This document shows, in pieces, positions 1 to 6,022 of a DNA stretch of 7,991 nt (within the stretch, counting starts at the first letter, position 1; each line of letters begins with the position of its first letter). The stretch is from Deltaproteobacteria bacterium. GTDB lineage: Bacteria; Desulfobacterota; Desulfobacteria; Desulfobacterales; Desulfobacteraceae. Location of the stretch: assembly GCA_019314105.1 (NCBI GenBank), contig JAFCZY010000065.1:1-7991 (forward strand), in the 5' to 3' direction. Both the position numbers and the translations under genes were made by a program. The notes beneath the pieces are model-generated. The model worked only from the letters and a program-made list of their open reading frames with translations. It was not told the DNA's origin and made no database searches.

Positions 1-1152
1 ACCAATAAAAAAAGCGGCAAAGGTAAAGGGCATTTTTTTACCCAGCCCACTCATCTGACTGATATATTTCTTGCCGGTTGCCACATAGATAGCCCCGGCA
101 CAGAAAAACAGGGTGATCTTTCCAAAAGCATGCATGGCAATGTGTATAACCCCGCCCAAAAGGCCCTGGGGAGACAAGAGTGCCACACCGAAAACAATAT
201 AGGACAATTGGCTGATCGTTGAATAGGCCAACCGTCTTTTTAATTCATCCTGAGAAAGCGCAATACAGGATGCCAGAAGAATAGTGATCGACGCAATGGT
301 CATCACGACAACGCCCAGATTGAAGTCTGCCAACAAATCAATACCAAAAATACCTGTCATCACCCTGACAATGGAAAAAACACCAACCTTTACAACTGCC
401 ACTGCATGCAAAAGTGCACTGACCGGTGTCGGCGCGACCATTGCAGCCGGAAGCCAGGAATGAAATGGCATGATCCCGGCCTTGGCAAACCCGAAAACAA
501 ACATCAAGAGCAATACCGTGGCAGCCGGTTTAGACAATTGACCGGAAAAAATCCCCCCACTGGAAAATTCCAGAGTTCCGGTGACATGATAACAATAGAT
601 CATGGCAGGCAGGACAAGAGCAATGGATGTGCCTAAAATAAAGGTTAAGTATCTTCGACCGGCAATTCTTGATTTTTTATCCTGATGATGAACCACCAAG
701 GGATAGGTTGCCAGAGATAAAATTTCATAAAAAAGGTACAGCGTCAGCAGGTTGGCAGAAAAAGCCGCCCCGATGGTGGCGGAAATAGCCAGGGCAAAAA
801 AGGAGACAAACCGGGTCTGACCATGTTCATTCAGCCCTCTCATATATCCGATGGAATAAACGGATGTCACGATATAAAGACTTGAGGCCACAATGGCAAA
901 CAGCATCCCAAGTCCATCCACCCTGAATGCAATGGCGGCACCGGGAGCAACTTCAAACAGGGTCAAGGCAATCTGTTTTCCGTCAAGTATGATCGGAAGC
1001 ATGGAAAGGATAAGAACAAGTTTAATGGTTCCTGCAATAAAAATCCATGATTCCCTTACATTGGGTTTATTCGAAGAAGAGATCAGAACGGGTATCACTA
1101 ACAGAGAAGCTAAAACAGCAAGAAGCGGTTTGATTGAAATAATGGTTTCCAT
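1..1152 (-). CDS. MrpD/NuoL-family proton-translocating antiporter subunit (second copy, 3' end cut by window edge)
   Basis: The frame is open from an ATG at 1152 to base 1, giving 384 residues with no stop, so the C-terminus lies outside the window. The protein is a string of hydrophobic helices of the Proton_antipo_M type, the family of MrpA, MrpD and complex I subunits NuoL/M/N. It shows the residues expected of a working channel: Glu143 in the FYEILSLATYP segment (TM5), Lys224 in FGFAKAGIMPFHSWLP (TM7), His249 and Lys255 in the APTPVSALLH...VVK segment (TM8), and His341 and Lys345 in MHAFGKITLF (TM12). It should carry protons or Na+ across the cytoplasmic membrane as part of the Mrp-like complex. 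It follows the preceding MrpD-like gene after 38 bp with no terminator; the Shine-Dalgarno sequence is weak (AAAAAGG about 12 nt upstream). It could be the N-terminal, NuoL-like part of a split MrpA, or a second MrpD; the missing C-terminus prevents a choice. Family assignment is firm, subunit letter is not. Confidence 0.9.
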   Translation of the reverse strand, partial: METIISIKPLLAVLASLLVIPVLISSSNKPNVRESWIFIAGTIKLVLILSMLPIILDGKQIALTLFEVAPGAAIAFRVDGLGMLFAIVASSLYIVTSVYSIGYMRGLNEHGQTRFVSFFALAISATIGAAFSANLLTLYLFYEILSLATYPLVVHHQDKKSRIAGRRYLTFILGTSIALVLPAMIYCYHVTGTLEFSSGGIFSGQLSKPAATVLLLMFVFGFAKAGIMPFHSWLPAAMVAPTPVSALLHAVAVVKVGVFSIVRVMTGIFGIDLLADFNLGVVVMTIASITILLASCIALSQDELKRRLAYSTISQLSYIVFGVALLSPQGLLGGVIHIAMHAFGKITLFFCAGAIYVATGKKYISQMSGLGKKMPFTFAAFFIG

Positions 1153-1190
1153 TTATTTGATTTACCTTTTTACTATAATCATATTCATCT

Positions 1191-2675
1191 TCATTTTAAG
1201 AAAGGAAGAATGATCGTATTTACAATAGTGCCGGAATACAGCCCCGCAACAATCAGAGACAAACTGACAAGCCCGGATACAAACAGCATGGATATCGGTG
1301 CTTCCTCAATGACCACCTGAGAATGTGACTCCCCATGACCATGATCTTTGGACATGGGTTCAAAAAAGCAGATTTCAAACACTTTAAAGAATAAAACAGC
1401 ACTGAGCAAACTGGAGATAATCAATGCCCCTGCAAAATGGTAAGCACCGGCTTCAAATGCTCCCAGGATCAAATACCATTTGCTGAAAAATCCACAGGTC
1501 GGCGGTACACCAATGATACTGAAGGCAGCCAGAACAAATCCTGCCATGGTCCAGGGCATTTTACCGAACAGTCCTTGAAGATCTGTTAAATCAAGTTTTT
1601 TAAGCCTGTAGGCCATATTCCCCACGGCAAGAAAAAGTGCAAAGGTCATTAATGCATCATTTAAAATATGTAAAATAGCACCGGTCATGCCCAGCTGATT
1701 CCCCAGCCATGCACCTCCGACCATGTATCCGATTTCACACACAATGATGTAGGTGAGCATTTTTTTTAAATTTTTCTGGGAAAGCGCCATGACAGCACCT
1801 GAAAGGATCGCTATCGTACCCAGCCAGACAACAGCATCACTAAGATTCAGGGTTTTGAAAATATAATCAAACCCGAATACGGTTATCATCAAACGAATCA
1901 TCACATAGATCATGACTTTGGTCATTAACGGGGCAACCACTCTTGCGAATCCAATCGGTGAATAGGTATAAGCATTTGGCAGCCAGACATGCATGGGAAA
2001 GAATGCCATTTTAATCCAGATACCAATCATCATTAAGATAAATGCAGTCAATACGGTGGAAGATCCCTGGATACCGGACAGGATATTTGCCACGTCAGCC
2101 ATATTCAGTGACCCTGTCTGCATATAAAGATATCCCACCCCCAGAAGATAAAAGCTGGCACCGATCACCCCGATAAAAACATAATTCAGACTGGCCAGGG
2201 GCGCCCTGTCCCGGTCTCCCAAAGCGATCATGGCATAACTGGTCAATGAGGTCAGTTCAATGAGTACATAGAGGTTAAACAAATCGCCTGTCACTGTAAC
2301 ACCCAGAAGTCCTGTCACAAACAAGAGATACATGGTATAAAATGATCCGGCCCGGTCATTTATTTCCTGATCAACACTTTTATAGCTTGCCACCAGATTT
2401 AAAAAGGCAATACTGGATACTAATAAAAGCACCATGGCATTTAACAGATCGATCCTGTATTCAATGCCCATGGGGGGTGCCCAGCCAGCCAGTCTGTACT
2501 GAATCGTGCCGGAAGTTATGACCTGCATCAATACCTTACCTGCAGAAAAAATTGAAACGGCAAGACCCGTCAAAGCAATCGGATAGGCCAGTCGTTCTCT
2601 GATCCAGACAGCGATCCCAGCCAGAAAAGCGGTTAAAAGCGGTGCAATAACAATGAGTGCGGGGTAGTTATCCAT
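1191..2675 (-). CDS. mrpD: MrpD-like (MbhH-like) proton/Na+ antiporter subunit
   Basis: A 494-residue polytopic membrane protein of the Proton_antipo_M family, close to the usual length of MrpD/MbhH. The TM5 glutamate is Glu140 (LYVLIELTSLTSYAM), the TM7 lysine is Lys222 (GIWIKMAFFPMHVWLP) and the TM8 lysine is Lys253 (APLMTKVMIY). Segment 300-318 (QKNLKKMLTYIIVCEIGYM) matches the conserved loop and helix that follow. In TM12, where its neighbour at 1-1152 has His341 and Lys345, this protein has Asp340 and Thr344, so that site lacks the usual basic residues. The histidine-rich stretch KDHGHGESHS (443-452) lies in a hydrophilic loop before the last helix. The gene starts 3 bp after the MrpC stop with GGAAG inside the end of mrpC as ribosome site, so translation is probably coupled. 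Its role is ion translocation in the Mrp/Mbh-type membrane module; the exact ion cannot be read from sequence. Confidence 0.93.
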   Translation of the reverse strand: MDNYPALIVIAPLLTAFLAGIAVWIRERLAYPIALTGLAVSIFSAGKVLMQVITSGTIQYRLAGWAPPMGIEYRIDLLNAMVLLLVSSIAFLNLVASYKSVDQEINDRAGSFYTMYLLFVTGLLGVTVTGDLFNLYVLIELTSLTSYAMIALGDRDRAPLASLNYVFIGVIGASFYLLGVGYLYMQTGSLNMADVANILSGIQGSSTVLTAFILMMIGIWIKMAFFPMHVWLPNAYTYSPIGFARVVAPLMTKVMIYVMIRLMITVFGFDYIFKTLNLSDAVVWLGTIAILSGAVMALSQKNLKKMLTYIIVCEIGYMVGGAWLGNQLGMTGAILHILNDALMTFALFLAVGNMAYRLKKLDLTDLQGLFGKMPWTMAGFVLAAFSIIGVPPTCGFFSKWYLILGAFEAGAYHFAGALIISSLLSAVLFFKVFEICFFEPMSKDHGHGESHSQVVIEEAPISMLFVSGLVSLSLIVAGLYSGTIVNTIILPFLK

Positions 2676-2678
2676 AGT

Positions 2679-3092
2679 TTATTCTTCCGGCCCGATATCA
2701 ATCAGGCGCATCCTGAGTTCATCTTCTTCCAGGGTTTGGTACCGCTGGTATATTCTGACAGCTAATGCCATGGCAACGCCGAAGGTTGCAACAGACACAA
2801 CAATGGCTGTCAGCATCAGAACATGGGGCAGGGGATTTATATAATCAGCCGCATGGATGACAGCCCCGTGACTACCTCCGCCATGGGCATTTTGTATGAT
2901 AGGGATGGTGGCATCCGTTTTGTATCCAATGGATACATAAAAGAGGATAATGGCGGTTTGAAAAATGTTCATTCCTACCAGTTTCTTTATTAAATTATTT
3001 TTTGCAATCATGGCATAAAGGCCGATCATCATTAAGATCACATAAAGCCAATAGTTATATTTTGCCACGATCAGGGGTAATAAATCAGTCAT
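2679..3092 (-). CDS. mrpC: MrpC (MnhC/MbhG, NuoK-like) antiporter subunit
   Basis: A 137-residue protein with three predicted membrane helices (about 14-30, 37-57, 88-114), the layout of MrpC/MbhG and of complex I NuoK. Diagnostic segments are NNLIKKLVGMNIFQTAI (32-48) and INPLPHVLMLTAIVVSVA (85-102), which correspond to the DPLPQALVLTAIVI motif of the family. The loop between helices 2 and 3 is Gly/His-rich (His70, His75, His80). The C-terminus is a charged tail, rich in Glu, after Arg113. The start ATG follows the stop of the MbhE-MrpB gene by 7 bp, and the AGGTAGG upstream contains that TAG stop, so ribosomes finishing one gene sit on the ribosome site of the next. NuoK-like subunits form part of the proton path in this complex family. 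Confidence 0.93.
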   Translation of the reverse strand: MTDLLPLIVAKYNYWLYVILMMIGLYAMIAKNNLIKKLVGMNIFQTAIILFYVSIGYKTDATIPIIQNAHGGGSHGAVIHAADYINPLPHVLMLTAIVVSVATFGVAMALAVRIYQRYQTLEEDELRMRLIDIGPEE

Positions 3093-3099
3093 AACCTAC

Positions 3100-3924
3100 C
3101 TATAGTCCTTCATCATGTCTGCCTTCCGAAACAATATTAATATAAATGATAGCCATTACTGCTGTTACAGCAATTCCCACACCGATTTCAATTCCCAGCA
3201 TACCCAACGCTCTGATATGGTGAGGATCTCCCGGTACTAAAGGTGCCAGTTTTGAATAGTCCAGAAAATTGCCTCCCATGGGCATGCAGATAGCACCAAT
3301 GCCGACATAAATTAAAACCCCGATGGCAGCATAAATACCAAAAACTTTTTCCTTAATCCGGTTTACAAGCGTTTTAAGATCATAAGAAATAGCCAAAAGA
3401 ATCAGGCTGGAACCAAAAATAACCCCGCCTTGAAATCCGCCACCGGGAGAGAAATCACCATGCGCCACAACATAGAGGGCATACAGCTGAATAAACGGAA
3501 TAATAATACGGCAAACCGTTTTTATAATCAGATCCGATGGCACCCAGTCCTTATCCATATGTTCAAATTCTTTTCCCACCTTCAGAATTTTTTTGCTGTT
3601 TTTCACATGCAGGATAACCCCGGTAGGAATATGCCGGTAAAATCGTTCTTTTTTCTGACTAAAATCTCTTAATAAAAGGAAACACGCCAGGCCTGCACAA
3701 AAAATAACAGAGGTTTCAAACATGGTGTCAAACCCACGATAATCGGCAAGGACTGCCGTTACAAGGTTGGGAACCTGAGTTTCTTCAAATGCTTTTTCAA
3801 TATAGTCATTCGACAGATGAAGGGAAGCCGGAGAATTGGGATCCCCCCAGTCCGGAAATTCCCCTGTTCCATACAGCAACAACGCGCCTGTCAGACAAAC
3901 AATAACAACGCCAAGGAATTTCAA
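3100..3924 (-). CDS. MbhE-MrpB fusion subunit of Mrp/Mbh-type antiporter
   Basis: With a TTG start at 3924 the protein has 274 residues in two parts. Residues 1-87 resemble MbhE, the last piece of the C-terminal region of MrpA: a helix at 3-19, a soluble stretch, the segment ADYRGFDTMFETSVIF (60-75) and a helix ending near LLLRD. A charged linker (88-128) follows. Residues 129-265 are MrpB/MbhF, with four helices and the signature HGDFSPGGGFQGGVI (155-169). The frame stays open upstream to an ATG at 4122, but that stretch is Cys- and Arg-rich, unlike a membrane subunit, and is the shadow of the overlapping mbhD gene. The TTG is preferred because AGGAGG lies 8 nt upstream and the TTG overlaps the mbhD stop as TTGA. 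MrpB and the MrpA C-terminus are separate proteins in many bacteria. The fusion is seen directly; its effect on the complex is unknown. Confidence 0.9.
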   Translation of the reverse strand: MKFLGVVIVCLTGALLLYGTGEFPDWGDPNSPASLHLSNDYIEKAFEETQVPNLVTAVLADYRGFDTMFETSVIFCAGLACFLLLRDFSQKKERFYRHIPTGVILHVKNSKKILKVGKEFEHMDKDWVPSDLIIKTVCRIIIPFIQLYALYVVAHGDFSPGGGFQGGVIFGSSLILLAISYDLKTLVNRIKEKVFGIYAAIGVLIYVGIGAICMPMGGNFLDYSKLAPLVPGDPHHIRALGMLGIEIGVGIAVTAVMAIIYINIVSEGRHDEGL

Positions 3925-4166
3925 TCTTTTGTCCTCCTGCTGGTCCTGAAAATAGCGGCAACAAAGAAAACCGTACTGACGCCTGCCCCAACCGAAGCTT
4001 CGGTAAAGGCAACATCCACGGCTCCCATAACCGTCCAGAGCAAACACATCATAAATGAATAGGCACCAAATAAAATAGCTGTTCCCAACAGATCCTTGAC
4101 AGATATAGCAGCGATGGCGCAAAAAATAACAAAGGTTAACACAATCAAATCAATTGGCCAGTGCAT
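3921..4166 (-). CDS. MbhD / MrpA C-terminal-like subunit (DUF4040 type)
   Basis: A small 81-residue membrane protein with three helices (about 5-21, 26-46, 60-73). The segment VDVAFTEASVGAGVSTVFF (50-68) is the hallmark of the MbhD/DUF4040 family; the same sequence occurs near the C-terminus of full-length MrpA and is related to complex I NuoJ. Finding it as a separate gene means that the large MrpA subunit is split here, as in archaeal Mbh hydrogenase. It starts 2 bp after the mrpG stop with AAAGGG at a 6-nt spacing. Its TGA stop is shared with the TTG start of the MbhE-MrpB gene (TTGA), a strong sign of translational coupling. The role is structural or channel-forming within the ion-translocating membrane module. 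Confidence 0.9.
   Translation of the reverse strand: MHWPIDLIVLTFVIFCAIAAISVKDLLGTAILFGAYSFMMCLLWTVMGAVDVAFTEASVGAGVSTVFFVAAIFRTSRRTKD
3933..3938 (-). promoter_or_regulatory. Ribosome binding site fixing the TTG start of the MbhE-MrpB gene
   Basis: A perfect AGGAGG on the minus strand, followed by 8 nt (ACAAAAGA) and then TTG at 3924-3922. It lies inside the end of mbhD. No ATG or GTG is similarly placed, so the non-ATG start is the best reading. Confidence 0.8.
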
Positions 4167-4168
4167 GA

Positions 4169-4492
4169 TTAACCCTTTCTCTTCTTTTTAGTCCAGTGTC
4201 TCAACCCCGCCCTCATTCCGGCATCAACAATGGAATGGGTGGCTGTGGGACTGGAGAGAAACACAAAAAATACAATTAAAAACATTTTTGCTGAAAGCAA
4301 CAGGGCTTCAAAGGAAAAATGATGAAGGTTATATATGGCAAGCCCCATCACCATGGCAAAGATCCCCAGGGTATCCAGTTTGCCTGCCGGATGAAGCCGA
4401 CTGTAAAAATCCGGCATCCGGATGATACCGACAGCACCACCCAGAAAGAATAACAGACCGATGGTCAAACAAAAAATGACAAGTATATCCAT
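4169..4492 (-). CDS. mrpG: MrpG (MnhG/MbhC) antiporter subunit
   Basis: A 107-residue protein with three membrane helices (about 3-22, 41-57, 63-80). The signature GIIRMPDFYSRLHPAGKLDTLG (starting at residue 17) is the conserved MrpG motif with the Arg-x-Pro-Asp and Arg-Leu-His elements, and the C-terminus is basic (WTKKKRKG). Family length is about 100-125 residues. A longer in-frame start at 4585 would add 31 hydrophilic residues overlapping mrpF and lacks homology-like character. The ATG at 4492 has GGAG 5 nt upstream and begins exactly where family proteins begin. MrpG is a small accessory membrane subunit needed for assembly or function of Mrp antiporters. It sits 19 bp after mrpF and 2 bp before mbhD. 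Confidence 0.93.
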   Translation of the reverse strand: MDILVIFCLTIGLLFFLGGAVGIIRMPDFYSRLHPAGKLDTLGIFAMVMGLAIYNLHHFSFEALLLSAKMFLIVFFVFLSSPTATHSIVDAGMRAGLRHWTKKKRKG

Positions 4493-4511
4493 GGGGACTC
4501 CAAATTGATGA

Positions 4512-4799
4512 TTAATCCATAAAGGATTCTTCGTACAACCCTTTCCTTTTGTGAAAATACCGTGATGCTGCCAATACGGCAACAAAATTCAAAAAAGCAT
4601 AGGCCAGTGCAATATCAACAAACATGTCAATGCGCTCATAAAGGAAACCGATGAGCAGTAAAAGGATGACGGTCTTACTTCCAATAGCGTTGACACCAAT
4701 CAGCCGGTCCAGAATCGTAGGACCGAACAAGGCTCTGTACATTGAAAAGAGCATCAGAAATAACAATCCCAATGCAACGCTTAGAAAAAAAGTACTCAT
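4512..4799 (-). CDS. mrpF: MrpF (MnhF/MbhB) antiporter subunit
   Basis: A 95-residue protein with three membrane helices (about 3-20, 42-52 and 59-79). The family motif YRALFGPTILDRLIGVNAIG (21-40), with Gly-Pro-Thr and Asp-Arg followed by Asn, is clear. The C-terminus is short and charged. The ATG overlaps the mrpE stop as ATGA, and GGAG lies 7 nt upstream within the end of mrpE, so it is translationally coupled to mrpE. It is a small accessory subunit of the Mrp complex. The E-F-G gene triplet here is the same as in classical mrp operons and as mbhABC. Confidence 0.94.
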   Translation of the reverse strand: MSTFFLSVALGLLFLMLFSMYRALFGPTILDRLIGVNAIGSKTVILLLLIGFLYERIDMFVDIALAYAFLNFVAVLAASRYFHKRKGLYEESFMD

Positions 4800-5347
4800 A
4801 TCTCTTCTCCAAAAACTTTAGCAACTTTTTTTAACATGATGCCGGGCAAGGCTTCCGCAGATTCTCTGTCAATGGCATGCACCCTGAACACACCATCACT
4901 GTCTGCCGTCACTGTAATGGTTCCAGGGGTCAACGTAATGGAGTTTGCCAGGGTTGTGATCGCAATATCTGATTTTAAATGGGTCTTAAAAGTAATAATG
5001 TGAGGATCTATCAAGTCTTTCATCCGTGGATGAAAGGCCAGGTACAGCAGGTGAAAATTGGCTTTGACAATTTCCCAGATCAACCAGGGCAGGTATCCTG
5101 TAAATCTAAGGAACACGCCACCATATCCCTTCTCAATAATAGGAAACAACAGATCATAAAAATAATATGCCACAAAAAAACTGGATATTCCCCCCAGCCA
5201 TAATAACAGAGGATCAAATTTTCCCGACAGCACAATCCAGGCTGAAAACATCAAAACAAATGTAATCAAAAAAGAAAAAAAAGATTTTAGAAATATGGAT
5301 ATCGGTTTGTCATCATTTTTGGCAACATCATCAACGGAAACTATCAA
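4796..5347 (-). CDS. mrpE: MrpE (MnhE/MbhA) antiporter subunit
   Basis: From a TTG at 5347 the protein has 183 residues: a short polar N-terminus, helices at about 18-40, 47-66 and 84-105, then a soluble C-terminal domain. That domain holds the MrpE hallmark NSITLTPGTITV (135-146) followed by FRVHAID (154-160), matching the LTPGT and VH.ID elements of the family. MrpE is needed for normal assembly and activity in known Mrp systems. A longer frame opens at a TTG at 5365, but the Shine-Dalgarno GAGGGAGG lies inside that extension, 8 nt before the TTG at 5347; no ATG occurs in frame before the first helix. The gene follows the response regulator by 46 bp with no visible terminator between them, so it is probably read from the promoter at 5921-5949. 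Confidence 0.92.
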   Translation of the reverse strand: MIVSVDDVAKNDDKPISIFLKSFFSFLITFVLMFSAWIVLSGKFDPLLLWLGGISSFFVAYYFYDLLFPIIEKGYGGVFLRFTGYLPWLIWEIVKANFHLLYLAFHPRMKDLIDPHIITFKTHLKSDIAITTLANSITLTPGTITVTADSDGVFRVHAIDRESAEALPGIMLKKVAKVFGEEI

Positions 5348-5355
5348 TGAACCAT

Positions 5356-5363
5356 CCTCCCTC
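5356..5363 (-). promoter_or_regulatory. Ribosome binding site fixing the TTG start of mrpE
   Basis: The minus strand reads GAGGGAGG, then ATGGTTCA, then TTG. The ATG inside the spacer is in another frame and reaches a stop after three codons, so it cannot start mrpE. This makes a second non-ATG start in the same operon. Confidence 0.75.
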
Positions 5364-5393
5364 AAATATCTTGAATATCAAAAGCTAAAAAAA

Positions 5394-5864
5394 TTATTTT
5401 TCAACACCATACAATTTACGAAATTTACCGTATAGCTTGGCTATGGCGCCTTTTTTTGCCCCAGTTTGAAATTCATCAGATCCAGAGGATGATTGCTCCT
5501 GTTGAATCCTATAATCATAAGCTGCGGTTATGGTTTCAATAAGTGTATCCATATCCACAGGTTTCGATAAAAACTTAAATGCATTATATTTACCGCTTTC
5601 CAGCGCATTTTCAACACTTCCATGCCCGGTGAGAATAATACAGGGCAACATCGGTTGCAAATCCTTCAATCTTTTCTGAACTTCGATCCCATCAATTCCC
5701 GGCATTTGTAAATCCACAACAGCCACATCGAAATTTTCTTTTGCCGCAGCATCAACTCCTTCTTCACCTGAAAAAGTTGTTTTAACGATGAATCCGTCAA
5801 GAACAAGCCGTTTGGAAAGATATTTCAAAAATGTTTGTTCATCATCTATAAATAAGAGTTTCAT
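5394..5864 (-). CDS. Single-domain response regulator (CheY-like receiver), upstream of the antiporter genes
   Basis: A 156-residue protein made of one receiver domain (about 1-118) and a 38-residue tail without a recognisable output domain. The receiver has the acidic pair Asp7/Asp8, phospho-acceptor Asp51 (VVDLQMPGIDG), Thr79 (ILTGHG) and Lys101 before Pro (FLSKP), so it should be phosphorylatable. The tail has a Ser/Gln-rich linker (121-135) and ends in a basic, helical segment (KLYGKFRKLYG). No DNA-binding domain is visible, so it would act by protein contact or in a phosphorelay. It begins 53 nt after a predicted promoter start site, has AAGG 7 nt before the ATG, and is the first gene of the probable antiporter transcript. 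The partner kinase is unknown; the kinase at 7356-7991 is the nearest candidate. Confidence 0.92.
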   Translation of the reverse strand: MKLLFIDDEQTFLKYLSKRLVLDGFIVKTTFSGEEGVDAAAKENFDVAVVDLQMPGIDGIEVQKRLKDLQPMLPCIILTGHGSVENALESGKYNAFKFLSKPVDMDTLIETITAAYDYRIQQEQSSSGSDEFQTGAKKGAIAKLYGKFRKLYGVEK

Positions 5865-5920
5865 ACTATATCCTTACAATGATAATAACTCTATCGATCT
5901 CCATTTTTAGCCAGCCTTTG

Positions 5921-5949
5921 CATATAACAAACGTATCTTTTTGAGTCAA
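5921..5949 (-). promoter_or_regulatory. Predicted sigma70-type promoter for the response regulator and antiporter operon
   Basis: On the minus strand TTGACT (5949-5944) is separated by exactly 17 bp from TATATG (5926-5921). The -35 element matches 5 of 6 consensus bases and the -10 element 4 of 6. Transcription would start near 5914, giving a leader of about 50 nt. The -35 lies within the short interrupted palindrome TTGACTCAA, which could be an operator. It is the only good candidate in the longest gap of the window. Confidence 0.6.
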
Positions 5950-5953
5950 CAAA

Positions 5954-6008
5954 AAATATATCCGCAAAGAACTCAGATGTAATATATCTAAATCCTGCGG
6001 ATATATTT
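5954..6008 (-). repeat. Perfect 13-bp inverted repeat between the stress-protein gene and the promoter (terminator or operator)
   Basis: The arms AAATATATCCGCA (5954-5966) and TGCGGATATATTT (5996-6008) are exact reverse complements with a 29-nt spacer. In the spacer a weaker hairpin is possible (AGATGT/ATATCT, one mismatch). On the minus strand the structure lies 14 nt after the stress-protein stop, and the distal arm runs into six Ts, so it may act as a terminator. Against this, the GC part is next to the loop and the base is AT-rich, unlike typical intrinsic terminators. The arm centres are 42 bp apart, four helical turns, and the repeat ends 4 bp upstream of the -35 element, so a regulator site is equally possible. 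Confidence 0.6.
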
Positions 6009-6022
6009 ATAAAACAAAAAGA

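Noticed and set aside
1153..1190. Terminator or promoter between the two MrpD-like genes
   Set aside because: The 38-bp gap has no inverted repeat and no convincing -35/-10 pair; it reads as an ordinary intra-operon gap.
893..1213. Plus-strand open frame of 106 codons, and other plus-strand frames (406-636, 3430-3672, 4979-5203, 6222-6542)
   Set aside because: All lie opposite genes with strong family signatures, and their translations show no domain or ribosome site; they are antisense shadows.
3806..4015. Minus-strand 69-codon frame overlapping mbhD and MbhE-MrpB
   Set aside because: It is the third frame over two well-supported genes, with no motif.
3925..4122. N-terminal extension of the MbhE-MrpB reading frame up to an ATG at 4122
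   Set aside because: The 66 added residues are rich in Cys, Tyr, Gly and Arg, resemble no subunit and overlap almost all of mbhD, whose own frame encodes the clear DUF4040 signature.
4493..4585. Longer start for mrpG
   Set aside because: The added 31 residues are hydrophilic, lie inside mrpF, and lack the character of MrpG N-termini; the ATG at 4492 has a proper GGAG.
5363..5385. Short imperfect palindrome CAAATATCTTG and nearby repeats between the receiver gene and mrpE as a terminator
   Set aside because: The stem is only about 4 bp, AT-rich, and has no T-run on the minus strand after it; it is unlikely to stop transcription.
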